Origin: Streptomyces cynarae
GTDB taxonomy: Bacteria; Actinomycetota; Actinomycetes; Streptomycetales; Streptomycetaceae
Length of the DNA: 64,000 nucleotides
Assembly: GCF_025642135.1 (NCBI RefSeq)
Contig: NZ_CP106793.1
Location: 6,416,001-6,480,000 of the forward strand
Reading direction: 5' to 3'
Part shown: positions 27,790 through 36,721 of the stretch, piece after piece
Layout of the letters: each line of letters starts with the position of its first letter
Position numbering within the stretch: position 1 is the first letter of the stretch
Translations under genes and position numbers: made by a program
Notes under the pieces: generated by a model
Told to the model about the DNA's origin: nothing
Databases searched by the model: none
What the model saw: only the letters and a program-made list of their open reading frames with translations

Positions 27790-29211
27790 GTGCGCACACG
27801 TCTCCTTCCGCTGCTCATCGTCCTGATGGCGGCCGTGCTGCTCGCGCTCGGTGTGCCGCTCGCGGTGAGCCTCGCGGCCGCACAGCAGCAGCGGGTCGTC
27901 GTCGACCGCATCGACGACACGGCGCGCTTCGCCGCCCTCGCCCAGTTCGTCACCGACCGGCCCACCGGCTCCCGGGCCGAAGTCACCGACGAGCGCGGCG
28001 AGACCCTGGCCAAGGAACTCGGCACGTACTACGGCGTGTACGGCATCCGCGCCGGCGTCTTCTACCGCGACGACACGCCCATGGCCAATGCGCCCGGGGA
28101 CTGGTTCCTGCCGCAGAAGGGCGAGGGCCGTGACGCCTTCAACGAGGCGCTGCTCGGGCGGCGCAGCCACGATCCCGAGCAGGTCTGGCCCTGGCAGCGC
28201 AGCCGGCTCGTGGTCGCCTCGCCGGTCATCCGCGACGGTGACGTGGTCGCGGTCGTGGTCACCGACTCGCCCACCGGGCAGATGCGGTCGAGGATCCTGC
28301 ACGGCTGGGTGTTCATCGGCGCCGGGGAGGTCGCCGCGATGCTGCTCGCCGTCGGCGCGGCGCTGCGGCTGACCGGATGGGTGCTCAGGCCGGTACGGGT
28401 CCTGGACGCGACGACCCACGACATAGCGACCGGACGCCTGAAGTCCCGGGTCGCGGCGGCGGGCGGGCCGCCGGAACTGAGGCGGCTCGCCCGGTCGTTC
28501 AACGAGATGGCGGACAACGTCGAAGAGGTCCTCGAGCAGCAGCGCGCCTTCGTCGCCGACGCCTCCCACCAGTTGCGCAATCCGCTGGCCGCGCTGCTGT
28601 TGCGCATCGAACTGCTCGCGCTGGAACTGCCGGAGGGCAACGAGGAGATCGCCTCGGTGCGGACCGAGGGCAAGCGCCTCGCGCAGGTCCTGGACGACCT
28701 GCTCGACCTGGCGCTCGCCGAGCACGCCGAGGCGGACCTGCGGCTCACCGACATCGGCGCGCTGACCGCCGAGCGGGTCGCGGCCTGGGGGCCGGCCGCC
28801 GAGGCCAAGGGCGTACGGCTGACCGGAACCTGCCCGGCCACCACGGCCTGGGCGGACCCCGTGACCCTGTCCAGCGCGCTGGACGCGGTCATCGACAACG
28901 CGGTGAAGTTCACTCCCGTGGGCCAGGGCGTGGAAGTGGAGGTCGCGGCCGCAGGTGACACCGCCACGGTGGTGGTCACCGACGGCGGCCCGGGCCTCAG
29001 CGACGAGGAACTCTCCCGCGTCGGCGACCGCTTCTGGCGCAGCGCCGCCCACCAGAACGTCAAGGGCTCGGGCCTCGGCCTGTCGATCACCCAGACGCTG
29101 CTGGCGGCGGGCGGGGGCTCGATCTCGTACGCGCACCACGAGCCGCACGGCCTCAGGGTGACGGTGTCGCTTCCCCGGACGGCGACGGGGGCGGGGCGCG
29201 CCGGGGTCTGA
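27790..29211 (+). CDS. gluK: Sensor histidine kinase of the glu locus
   Basis: A 473-residue membrane kinase. Transmembrane segment 1 (LLPLLIVLMAAVLLALGVPL) and a second near residue 180 bracket an extracellular sensor of ~145 residues. A HAMP region follows, then the H-box with His260 (ADASHQLRNPLAALL). The ATPase domain carries the N box (DNAVKFT), G1 (DGGPGLSD) and G2 (GSGLGLSI). It starts at GTG 27790 directly after the response-regulator gene. Confidence 0.9.
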   Translation: MRTRLLPLLIVLMAAVLLALGVPLAVSLAAAQQQRVVVDRIDDTARFAALAQFVTDRPTGSRAEVTDERGETLAKELGTYYGVYGIRAGVFYRDDTPMANAPGDWFLPQKGEGRDAFNEALLGRRSHDPEQVWPWQRSRLVVASPVIRDGDVVAVVVTDSPTGQMRSRILHGWVFIGAGEVAAMLLAVGAALRLTGWVLRPVRVLDATTHDIATGRLKSRVAAAGGPPELRRLARSFNEMADNVEEVLEQQRAFVADASHQLRNPLAALLLRIELLALELPEGNEEIASVRTEGKRLAQVLDDLLDLALAEHAEADLRLTDIGALTAERVAAWGPAAEAKGVRLTGTCPATTAWADPVTLSSALDAVIDNAVKFTPVGQGVEVEVAAAGDTATVVVTDGGPGLSDEELSRVGDRFWRSAAHQNVKGSGLGLSITQTLLAAGGGSISYAHHEPHGLRVTVSLPRTATGAGRAGV

Positions 29212-29236
29212 GGGACTTCACGGCCGGGGCAGGGCG

Positions 29237-29269
29237 CCCATCAGCCTGTCCGGCGTTCGAGGACGGGGG
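29237..29269. repeat. Streptomyces short intergenic repeat (CCTGTCCGGCGTTCGAGGAC type)
   Basis: CAGCCTGTCCGGCGTTCGAG and the following GACGGGG match a short sequence that occurs in many Streptomyces intergenic regions, often between convergent genes. GTCC and GGAC can pair around a 9-nt loop. Here it lies between the convergent kinase and TAXI genes and may help termination. Confidence 0.55.
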
Positions 29270-29332
29270 CCGTTCAGACCGATCGGGGTCTGGAGCCAAA
29301 CCTCCAGGGGGTGCGCCACCAGGTGGCGGGAA

Positions 29333-30331
29333 CTACGGCTTCACCGACCGGTAGTACCTTCGCGCGCCTTCGTGCAGTTCCAGCGGGTCCGTGTAGATCG
29401 CCGTGCGCAGATCCACCAGCTGCGCCGCGTGCACCTGCGCGCCGATGCGGTCGCGGCTGTCGATGACCACGCGGGTCAGCTCGTCGGTCAGGTCGGGGTT
29501 CATGTCCTGACGGGTGACCAGGAGGTTGGCGACGGCCACGGTCTGCACGGAGACGCCCTGCTGCGCCTCTGGATAGGCGTCGGCCGGCATCACCGCGGCC
29601 CGGTAGTAGCGGGACGCGCCGCCCTGCGCGTGCAGGTTCGCCACCAGGTCGCCGCCGATCGGCACCAGCCGGACCGGGAAGTGCTGCGACAGATCCGTGA
29701 TCGCGCCGGTGGGCAGCCCGCCCGACCAGAAGAACGCGTCGATCCGGTGCTGCCTCAGCAGCCCGGGCATCGTCCCGATGCCGTCGGACAGCGACGTGAT
29801 GTCCTTGTGAGGATCCAGCCCTGCCGCCTTCAGCACATGCTCCGCGATCAGCCGCACCCCGGAGCCGCTCGGCCCGACGGCGACCGTGAGGCCCTTCAGG
29901 TCCGCCACCGACCGCACGGCGGACGAACGCGGCACCACCAGGTGCACATAGTCGTCGTACAGCCGGGCGCAGCCGCGCAGCCGGCCGGCGCCGGGTCCCT
30001 TCTGAAGCCGGTACGTCTCCACCGCGTCGGCCGCCGCGATCGTGAAGTCCGCCTTCCCCGTGGCCACCCGGCGCACGTTCTCCTGCGACCCGTCGCTGTT
30101 CTGCAGCCGTACGTCCAGCTGCGGCATGTCCCGGGCGATCGTCTGCCGCAGCAGGGTGCCGTACTTCTCGTAGACGCCGCTCGGGGTCCCGGTACTGAAG
30201 GTGACCGTGCCGCTCGGGGACGCCTCGCCGATCGGCAGCAGCCACCACAGCAGCAGTCCGACGACCGCGCACGCGGCCGCCGAGCCCAGCAGCGCGCGGC
30301 GTCTGCCGATACGGGGGAGTGCCTCAAGCAT
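29333..30331 (-). CDS. TAXI-family TRAP transporter solute-binding protein
   Basis: A 332-residue protein with a basic N-terminus (RIGRRRALL) and one hydrophobic segment (GSAAACAVVGLLLWWLLPI), either a signal anchor or an uncleaved signal. The TAXI-family blocks are FSTGTPSGVYEKYG, VAVGPSGSGVRLIAE and DAFFWSGGLPTGAI. No TRAP permease subunits occur nearby, so it is an orphan here. TAXI proteins bind glutamate or other carboxylates in some systems; next to the glu two-component genes this is suggestive only. ATG 30331 is chosen. Confidence 0.85.
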   Translation of the reverse strand: MLEALPRIGRRRALLGSAAACAVVGLLLWWLLPIGEASPSGTVTFSTGTPSGVYEKYGTLLRQTIARDMPQLDVRLQNSDGSQENVRRVATGKADFTIAAADAVETYRLQKGPGAGRLRGCARLYDDYVHLVVPRSSAVRSVADLKGLTVAVGPSGSGVRLIAEHVLKAAGLDPHKDITSLSDGIGTMPGLLRQHRIDAFFWSGGLPTGAITDLSQHFPVRLVPIGGDLVANLHAQGGASRYYRAAVMPADAYPEAQQGVSVQTVAVANLLVTRQDMNPDLTDELTRVVIDSRDRIGAQVHAAQLVDLRTAIYTDPLELHEGARRYYRSVKP

Positions 30332-30414
30332 GCGCGCGATCCTGCCAGGCCGCGGCCCCTCTGACCAGGCCGGGACCGACAAGGGGAGGGCGGAGGGCGG
30401 GTGCTTGCGAACGG

Positions 30415-30420
30415 TAGGGT
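30415..30420 (+). promoter_or_regulatory. -10 element of the MazG-like gene, leaderless start likely
   Basis: TAGGGT ends 6 nt before the ATG at 30427, and no Shine-Dalgarno lies between. This matches the spacing of leaderless actinobacterial promoters. Confidence 0.45.
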
Positions 30421-30426
30421 CGGCGG

Positions 30427-30831
30427 ATGCGTCCTTCCCCCGCCTCCCTCGTCCGTGAGTTCCACCTCGCCTTCGGTCTCGATGTGCGTTCCGAGCCGAC
30501 GGAGGTCTCCCCGGAACTCACCGCGCACCGGGGTGAGCTGCTCGCCGAGGAGGCGGCGGAGGTCGCCGAGGTGTCCGTCACCGGCCCGCTCGACCGGCTG
30601 GCGCACGAGCTGGCGGACCTCGTGTACGTGGCGTACGGGACGGCCCTGGTGCACGGCATCGACCTCGACTCTGTCATCGCCGAGATCCACCGCGCCAACA
30701 TGACGAAGATCGGCCCGGACGGCACGGTGTCGCGCCGGGCCGACGGCAAGGTGCTCAAGGGCGACCACTACCGCGCCCCTGACGTCTCTGCGGTCCTGCG
30801 CCGCCAGGGCTGGTCGCCCGCGGAGCGGTAG
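30427..30831 (+). CDS. MazG-like nucleotide pyrophosphohydrolase family protein
   Basis: A 134-residue all-alpha protein. The metal-binding ExxE-x12-28-ExxD signature is visible in ELLAEEAAEVAEV followed by HELADLVYVAYG. Such enzymes hydrolyse (d)NTPs to monophosphates and remove damaged nucleotides. The C-terminus is basic, with KVLKGDHYRAPD. The substrate is not predictable from sequence. Confidence 0.8.
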   Translation: MRPSPASLVREFHLAFGLDVRSEPTEVSPELTAHRGELLAEEAAEVAEVSVTGPLDRLAHELADLVYVAYGTALVHGIDLDSVIAEIHRANMTKIGPDGTVSRRADGKVLKGDHYRAPDVSAVLRRQGWSPAER

Positions 30832-30883
30832 GGCTGCACCGCCCCGGCGTCCGGCGCTGCGACCGGGGCCCGAAGAGCCCGCC

Positions 30884-30889
30884 TAAACT
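30884..30889 (+). promoter_or_regulatory. -10 element of the ArsR/P-type ATPase operon
   Basis: TAAACT fits TAnnnT. Transcription would start near 30896, which excludes the in-frame TTG at 30896 as a well-led start and supports GTG 30938. Confidence 0.4.
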
Positions 30890-30937
30890 GACCCCTTGCA
30901 AGGACGAGACGACCCCGGTGTGAACAGGAGGCCCACG

Positions 30938-31294
30938 GTGACGGCAGTCGGCGGTGGTTTCGAGGATCCGTCCGCCGAGGTGCTGTCCCAGGCGGCCGCC
31001 GCCTTCGGACTGTTGGCCTCGCCCGCGCGGCTGCACATCGTGTGGGCGCTCGCGCAGGGCGAGAGCGATGTCACCGGGCTCGCCGAGCGGGTCGGCGGCG
31101 CGCTGCCCGCCGTGAGTCAGCACCTGACGAAGCTCAAGCTCGCCGGGCTCGTCGGCTCCCGCCGTGAGGGCCGCCGCCAGGTGTACTTCGTCGACGACGC
31201 GGACGTCGTGACCGTGGTGCGCCTCCTGGTCGGCCGGCTGACCGACCGTGCCGCCCCGGCCGACGTCCCGGCACCCCGGCTCCGTGGCCTCTGA
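30938..31294 (+). CDS. ArsR/SmtB-type winged-helix regulator
   Basis: A 118-residue repressor. The winged-helix core runs through LASPARLHIVWALAQGESDV, then VGGALPAVSQHLTKLKLAGL and the wing SRREGRRQVYF. The cysteine pair and His/Asp clusters that bind metal in ArsR, CadC and SmtB are absent. The ligand is therefore not evident. GTG 30938 follows AGGAGG by 6 nt. Its stop lies 11 nt inside the P-type ATPase gene, so the two are one operon. Confidence 0.85.
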   Translation: MTAVGGGFEDPSAEVLSQAAAAFGLLASPARLHIVWALAQGESDVTGLAERVGGALPAVSQHLTKLKLAGLVGSRREGRRQVYFVDDADVVTVVRLLVGRLTDRAAPADVPAPRLRGL

Positions 31295-33844
31295 GACCGC
31301 CGCGACGCCGGCACCCCCGCCCGGCCCGGACCCCGGCGCCGGCGGCCCCACGTCCCTTCAGGAGCTGCGCCGCCTGGAGAGCAGTCTGCGCGGGCTCACC
31401 GAGGCGGAGGCGGAGGCCCGGCTCGGTGAAGCCGGGGAGAACGTGCTCCCCGAGGCCCGCACGGCCTCCTGGGCCCGGCGCTTCGTCCGCGGGCTGCGCG
31501 ACCCGTTCACAAGTGTGCTGCTCTGCCTCGGCCTGGTCTCGGCGACCGTCACCGCCTGGGGCACCGCCTGTGTCATCCTCTCCCTCGTCGTGGTCAGCTG
31601 CGTCCTGCGCGCCACGGGCGAGCACCGGGCCGACCGCTCCATGGCCGCGCTGCGCGACCTGGTCGCCACCACCGCGACCGTGGTGCGCCGACCGGAGGCG
31701 GACCGCGCGCCACGCGAGCGCGAGATACCGGCCGCCGAACTGGTGCCGGGCGACGTGATCCGGCTCGCGCCCGGCGACCTCGTCCCCGCCGACGTACGGC
31801 TGCTGCGCGCCGGCGGCCTGACCGTGCACCAGGGGCGCTCACCGGCGAGTCGGCGCCGGTCGCCAAGAGCGCGCCCGACGTCCCCGGCGCCTTCGGCGGC
31901 GGCCCCTTCGCCCAGCCCCATCTCTGCTTCCAGGGCAGCAGCGTCGCCTCCGGCAGCGGCACCGCGCTCGTCCTCCACACGGGCGCCCGGACCAGGTTCG
32001 CGCGGGCCCACGGCACGCCCGCCGCGCGCGGGGCGAGCGCGTTCGACCGGTCCGTGCACGGCATCTCCTGGGTGCTGATCCGGTTCATGCTGCTCACCCC
32101 GCCGCTGGTCCTCATGGCGGGCGCTGCGCTGCGCGGCCGGGGCCTGCAGACGCTGCCCTTCGCCGTCGCGGTCGCCGTAGGCCTCACCCCGGAGATGCTG
32201 CCGGTCATCGTCACCACCTGCCTGGCCCGCGGCGCCTCCCTGCTCGCCCGCAGCCACGGAGTGATCGTCAAACGCCTGCCGGCGCTGCACGACCTCGGTG
32301 CCGTCGACGTGCTGTGCCTGGACAAGACCGGCACCCTCACCCAGGACCGGCCGGTGGTCGAACGCGCCCTGGACGGCGACGGCAAGGACGCGCCCGAGGT
32401 GCTGCGCTGGGCGGCCGTCAGCGCCTGGTGGACCCTCCAGCTCGCCGACCTGCCCGCCCCGGACGCCCTGGACGAGGCGATCCTGGACGCGGCCGACGGC
32501 GCCTGGGAGGACTGCGAGGGCGTGGCCGCGCTGCCGTTCGACCCGGTCCGCCGGCGCGCCACCGCCGTGGTCCGCGGCGGCCTCGGCAGGCACGTCCTCG
32601 TCGTCAAGGGTGCCGCCGAGGACGTACTGGAGCGCTGTGCGCTGGAGCCCGCCGAACGTGAGCGCCTGCTGGCACGCGCCGCGCGCGAGGCCGGCGACGG
32701 CCTGAGGGTGCTCGCGGTCGCCACCGCCGAGCGTCCCGCCCGCACCCGCCCCTACACCGCCGCCGACGAACGCGGCCTGAGCTTCAGCGGTTTCGTCACC
32801 TTCCGCGACGCCCTCGCCCCGACCGCCGCCCGCGCCCTGCGGGACCTCGCCGCCCGCGGCGTCACCGTGCGGATCCTCACCGGCGACCACCCCGGCACCG
32901 CGGTCCGCGTCTGCCGTGACCTCGGCCTCGACCCCGGCCGGGTGCGGGCCGCGGGCGCCCCGGACGACGCCGCCGCGACCGTCGTCGCCCGCTGCACCCC
33001 CGAGGACAAGGCCCGGATCGTCACCGACCTGCGCGCGGCCGGGCACACCGTCGGCTTCCTCGGCGACGGCGTCAACGACGTACCCGCGCTGCACGCGGCC
33101 GACGTGGGCGTCGCCCCGCGCGACGCCGTCGACGTGGCACGCGAGAGCGCGGACGTCGTCCTCGCCTACAAGGACCTCACCGCGATCGACCACGCCGTCG
33201 CCGCCGGCCGCCACGCCAGTGGCAACATCGCCTCGTATCTGCGGGTCACGCTCTCCTCGAACCTCGGCAACGTCGTCGCGATGCTCGCCGCGGGCCTGTT
33301 GCTGCCCTTCCTGCCGATGCTCCCGGCCCAGGTCCTCGCCCAGAACCTGTGCTTCGACGCGGCCCAGCTCGCCTTCGCCTACGACCGCCCCGCGGCTCGG
33401 GCCCTCGCCCGGCCCACCGTGCTGCGACCGCGTGACTTCCTGCGCTTCATCACCGGATTCGGACTGCTCAACGCGGTCGCCGACCTCGCCACCTTCGGCG
33501 TCCTGGCGCTCGCGCTGCACGGGCCGGACGCGCTCGACGACGACGCGGTGTTCCACTCGGCGTGGTTCACGGAGAACCTGCTCACCCAGGCGCTGGTGAT
33601 GCTGCTGCTGAGGTCCGGCCGGCGTGTCGCGGAGGGGCGCGCGCCGGGCCCGCTCGGACGGGCCGCGGCCGTTCTGGCCGCCGTGGGGCTGCTGCTGCCG
33701 CTGTCCCCGCTGGGCTCCCTGCTCGGCCTGACCGCGCTGCCGGTGACGTACCACCTGCTGCTCGCCGCCGTCCTCGCCCTGTACGCGCTCGCCCTGTGGG
33801 CGGTCAAAGCGTGCTACGAACGGCGGTCCGACGCGCAGCGCTGA
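31284..33844 (+). pseudogene. Magnesium-type P-type ATPase (MgtA/MgtB-like), one apparent frameshift
   Basis: A P3B-type cation pump. The phosphatase TGES motif, the P3B signature LTPEMLPVIVTTCLARGA, phosphorylation motif DKTGTLT (Asp codon at 32321), TGDHPGTA and GDGVNDVPAL are all readable. The frame breaks at 31832-31835, where four Gs follow CACCA. Adding one G gives Q-G-A-L-T-G-E-S, restoring the actuator domain and one ORF of ~853 residues. All other sequence is well preserved, so a homopolymer undercall is likely. GTG 31284 overlaps the ArsR stop. Confidence 0.85.
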
Positions 33845-33910
33845 CCGGCCGGTCGGGTTCTGTCGGTTTCCGCGCGATTCGTTGTCGGCTCGGTTTCGCC
33901 GCCGACCGCG

Positions 33911-33938
33911 GGTTGTACAGTTGCGCAACGTAGCAACC
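33911..33938. promoter_or_regulatory. 28-bp dyad operator at the tatA promoter
   Basis: GGTTG-N4-GTTGCGCAAC-N4-CAACC is a perfect dyad with a 10-bp central palindrome. It overlaps TACAGT (33916-33921), a plausible -10 of tatA. A transcription factor bound here would block transcription. The protein is not identifiable. Confidence 0.6.
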
Positions 33939-34000
33939 AACATGGCACGGGCGAGCGGCGAGAGGCGTCCTCGGCCGACGCGAGGAAGGGCGGGCGCGTC

Positions 34001-34258
34001 ATGCTCCGTAACGGACTGGAACCCTGGCACCTGCTGATCGTGGCGATCGTCGTCATCGTGCTGTTCGGCTCGAAGAAGCTCCCGGACACCGCCCGGGCGC
34101 TCGGCAAGTCGATGCGCATCCTCAAGAGCGAGGCGAAGGCGATGAAGGACGAGAACGCGTCCGCGCCCGCCGCCTCCGCGCCCACTCCGGTGGAGCCGAC
34201 GGCCGTGCGGACCTCCGCGGAGACGGCCACGGAGCGGCCGCCGGCTACCGCCGGCTGA
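34001..34258 (+). CDS. tatA: Sec-independent translocase protein TatA/TatE
   Basis: An 85-residue pore subunit for folded, twin-arginine signal proteins. The N-terminal membrane helix ([15 protein letters not shown]) is followed by the FGxKKLP hinge and an amphipathic helix ([20 protein letters not shown]). The tail is acidic and Ala/Pro-rich. Streptomyces usually has another tatA with tatC elsewhere, so this may be an additional copy. ATG 34001. Confidence 0.9.
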   Translation: MLRNGLEPWHLLIVAIVVIVLFGSKKLPDTARALGKSMRILKSEAKAMKDENASAPAASAPTPVEPTAVRTSAETATERPPATAG

Positions 34259-34269
34259 GGCCGCGCCCG

Positions 34270-34500
34270 TCAGGGGCTGGCGCTGTCGTAGCCGTAGGCC
34301 AGCGGCTCGCTGTTCACACCCAGCTGGCGCCGGTAGACGTACAGCGCCTCCACGCGTACGCCGTCCGCCGGGGACTCCACCCGGCACGGGTACGTCACCT
34401 GCAGCACCGAGGGCCGGCCCGCGACCTGCATGCGCAGGCCGTCGGCCGGCCCTCCGGCGAGCACCGCCGTCTCCCACTTCGTCGCGACATGAAGATCCAT
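34270..34500 (-). CDS. Hypothetical protein
   Basis: A 76-residue soluble protein, convergent with tatA (11 nt gap). No domain is recognised; it contains one Cys and several Tyr near the C-terminus (ALYVYRR, AYGYDSASP). The start is an ATG 6 nt after a TAAAGT -10-like box, with no Shine-Dalgarno. The promoter also carries the GTTGCGCAA core found at tatA. Confidence 0.5.
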   Translation of the reverse strand: MDLHVATKWETAVLAGGPADGLRMQVAGRPSVLQVTYPCRVESPADGVRVEALYVYRRQLGVNSEPLAYGYDSASP

Positions 34501-34506
34501 GTCTGA

Positions 34507-34523
34507 ACTTTAGAGTTGCGCAA
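34507..34523 (-). promoter_or_regulatory. Leaderless promoter with a GTTGCGCAA half-operator
   Basis: TAAAGT (34507-34512 on the minus strand) lies 6 nt before the ATG of the hypothetical gene. GTTGCGCAA (34515-34523) sits immediately upstream and repeats the core of the 28-bp dyad at tatA, ~600 bp away. Shared regulation of the two convergent genes is an inference. Confidence 0.4.
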
Positions 34524-34600
34524 GCGCTGAAGTGTTGTGAGGTGCGCCACTGGTCCGGCGCCGGACGGTCCGACGCGGACGCTTCGGCGGCTCGCTGCGA

Positions 34601-35395
34601 TCAGCTGTTGGCGTTCAGGACGGGGTAGTAGCCGTTCGCGTGCCCGGTGGCGGTCGGGTGGTACGACTCCCAGCTCGGTGAGGCCACCAGGGAGTGCAGC
34701 CAGTCGTCGCCGGAGCACAGCTCATGGCCCTCGAAGGTGGTGCGCACATCGCCGAAGACGAAGCCGTGGGCGGCGGCCCGGCCGGCGATGACGCTGTCCA
34801 GGACGTCCGCGGCCTCGTCGATCTTGCGGTGCTTGGTGTCGCTGAGGCCGACGCAGAAGACGTCGAGGGTGTACATGTGCGGGTAACCCAGCACGACCAC
34901 CTTGGCGTTGGGCGCCTTGGCGCGGATCGCGTCGTAGGTGGCGTCCAGGCGGGCGGGCAGTGTGTTCCGGGCGTAGCTCTCGGCCTGGTCGACGCGGTTG
35001 ACGCAGTCGGAGTCCGAGCCGGTCACACAGGTGGTCATGACGTCCGAGAAGCCCGCGTCATTGCCGCCCACGGTGAGCGAGACGAGCCCGGTGCCGGAGT
35101 TCAGCGGGCCGAGCTGGCTGCCCGTCACATCCGTGGTGGCCGCGCCCGAGCAGGAGGTGTCGGCGAACGAGGACGGTGCGTGGGCGTTCTTCCACAGGTA
35201 GGGGTAGGCGCTGAAGCTGCGGTGGCAGCCGGCGCTCGAACTGTCGTAGTTTCCCGCGCCGTTGCCCGCCGAGTACGAGTCTCCCAGGGCGACGTACGCG
35301 GGTCCGGCGGCATGCGCCGGACCGGTGAGCACCAGGCTGAACATGATCGCGAGGCTCAGCGTGGCAAGGGCTGACAGCGACTTGATGCGTCTCAC
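34601..35395 (-). CDS. Secreted SGNH/GDSL hydrolase
   Basis: A 264-residue secreted esterase/lipase. A signal peptide (RRIKSLSALATLSLAIMFSL, ending near PAHA-AG) precedes block I GDSYSAGNG with the nucleophile Ser, block II Gly (CSGAATTDV), block III GGND and block V with the Asp/His pair (YHPTATGH). Six Cys residues suggest disulfides. GTG 35395 is chosen because GGGAGG lies 4 nt upstream. An upstream ATG frame would displace the signal peptide. Confidence 0.88.
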   Translation of the reverse strand: MRRIKSLSALATLSLAIMFSLVLTGPAHAAGPAYVALGDSYSAGNGAGNYDSSSAGCHRSFSAYPYLWKNAHAPSSFADTSCSGAATTDVTGSQLGPLNSGTGLVSLTVGGNDAGFSDVMTTCVTGSDSDCVNRVDQAESYARNTLPARLDATYDAIRAKAPNAKVVVLGYPHMYTLDVFCVGLSDTKHRKIDEAADVLDSVIAGRAAAHGFVFGDVRTTFEGHELCSGDDWLHSLVASPSWESYHPTATGHANGYYPVLNANS

Positions 35396-35611
35396 GAAAC
35401 CTCCCAGAGCGGGAAAGCCGGCTCTCATGTGGTACAGCGGGCAACCACTCATGGGAAGTGTTCATGTCAAGAATTCTCCTTGTATAGGCATGGCGTTTCA
35501 GGGTTTGCGGGGACGTGTGACGCAGATGCCCGGTTCTTGGTCCGCGACTCTGCGCCCCTGGGCAAGCGGTCGTGCACTCGGCGGCAACCCGTGGCGGGGA
35601 GCCCGCCCTAG

Positions 35612-36499
<888 letters not shown>

Positions 36500-36505
36500 C
36501 CCGAT

Positions 36506-36543
36506 GTGAGCCGGGCCGCCGTGACGAAGGCGGCCCGGCTCAC
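36506..36543 (+). terminator. Strong hairpin terminator after the haloperoxidase-type hydrolase
   Basis: A perfect 15-bp stem, GTGAGCCGGGCCGCC / GGCGGCCCGGCTCAC, with an 8-nt loop starts 7 nt after the stop. Confidence 0.85.
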
Positions 36544-36721
36544 GCATGTCTCCGGCCGGTGTCCGACGCTGCACACTCGGCGCCGGACGGAGCGCGGCCC
36601 GCCACGCCGGACCGGGGTGGGCGCTGACGGGCAAGCCCCCCTGCACGCACAGGCATGGCGTCCGTCCGGCCGGTGCCTACATTTCTGGAACCCACACATT
36701 TGCCGGAATGAAGAGGCCCCC

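Noticed and set aside
26932..29148. A 738-codon minus-strand open frame opposite the two-component genes
   Set aside because: Composition is His/Gln/Val-rich with no domain, and it is the mirror frame of two clear genes.
31826..31842. Programmed ribosomal frameshift in the P-type ATPase
   Set aside because: No X-XXY-YYZ slippery heptamer or downstream pseudoknot is visible, and the shift is explained by one missing G.
31358..34477. A 1,039-codon minus-strand open frame opposite the P-type ATPase and tatA
   Set aside because: It is the complement of recognised genes and has no ribosome binding site or domain.
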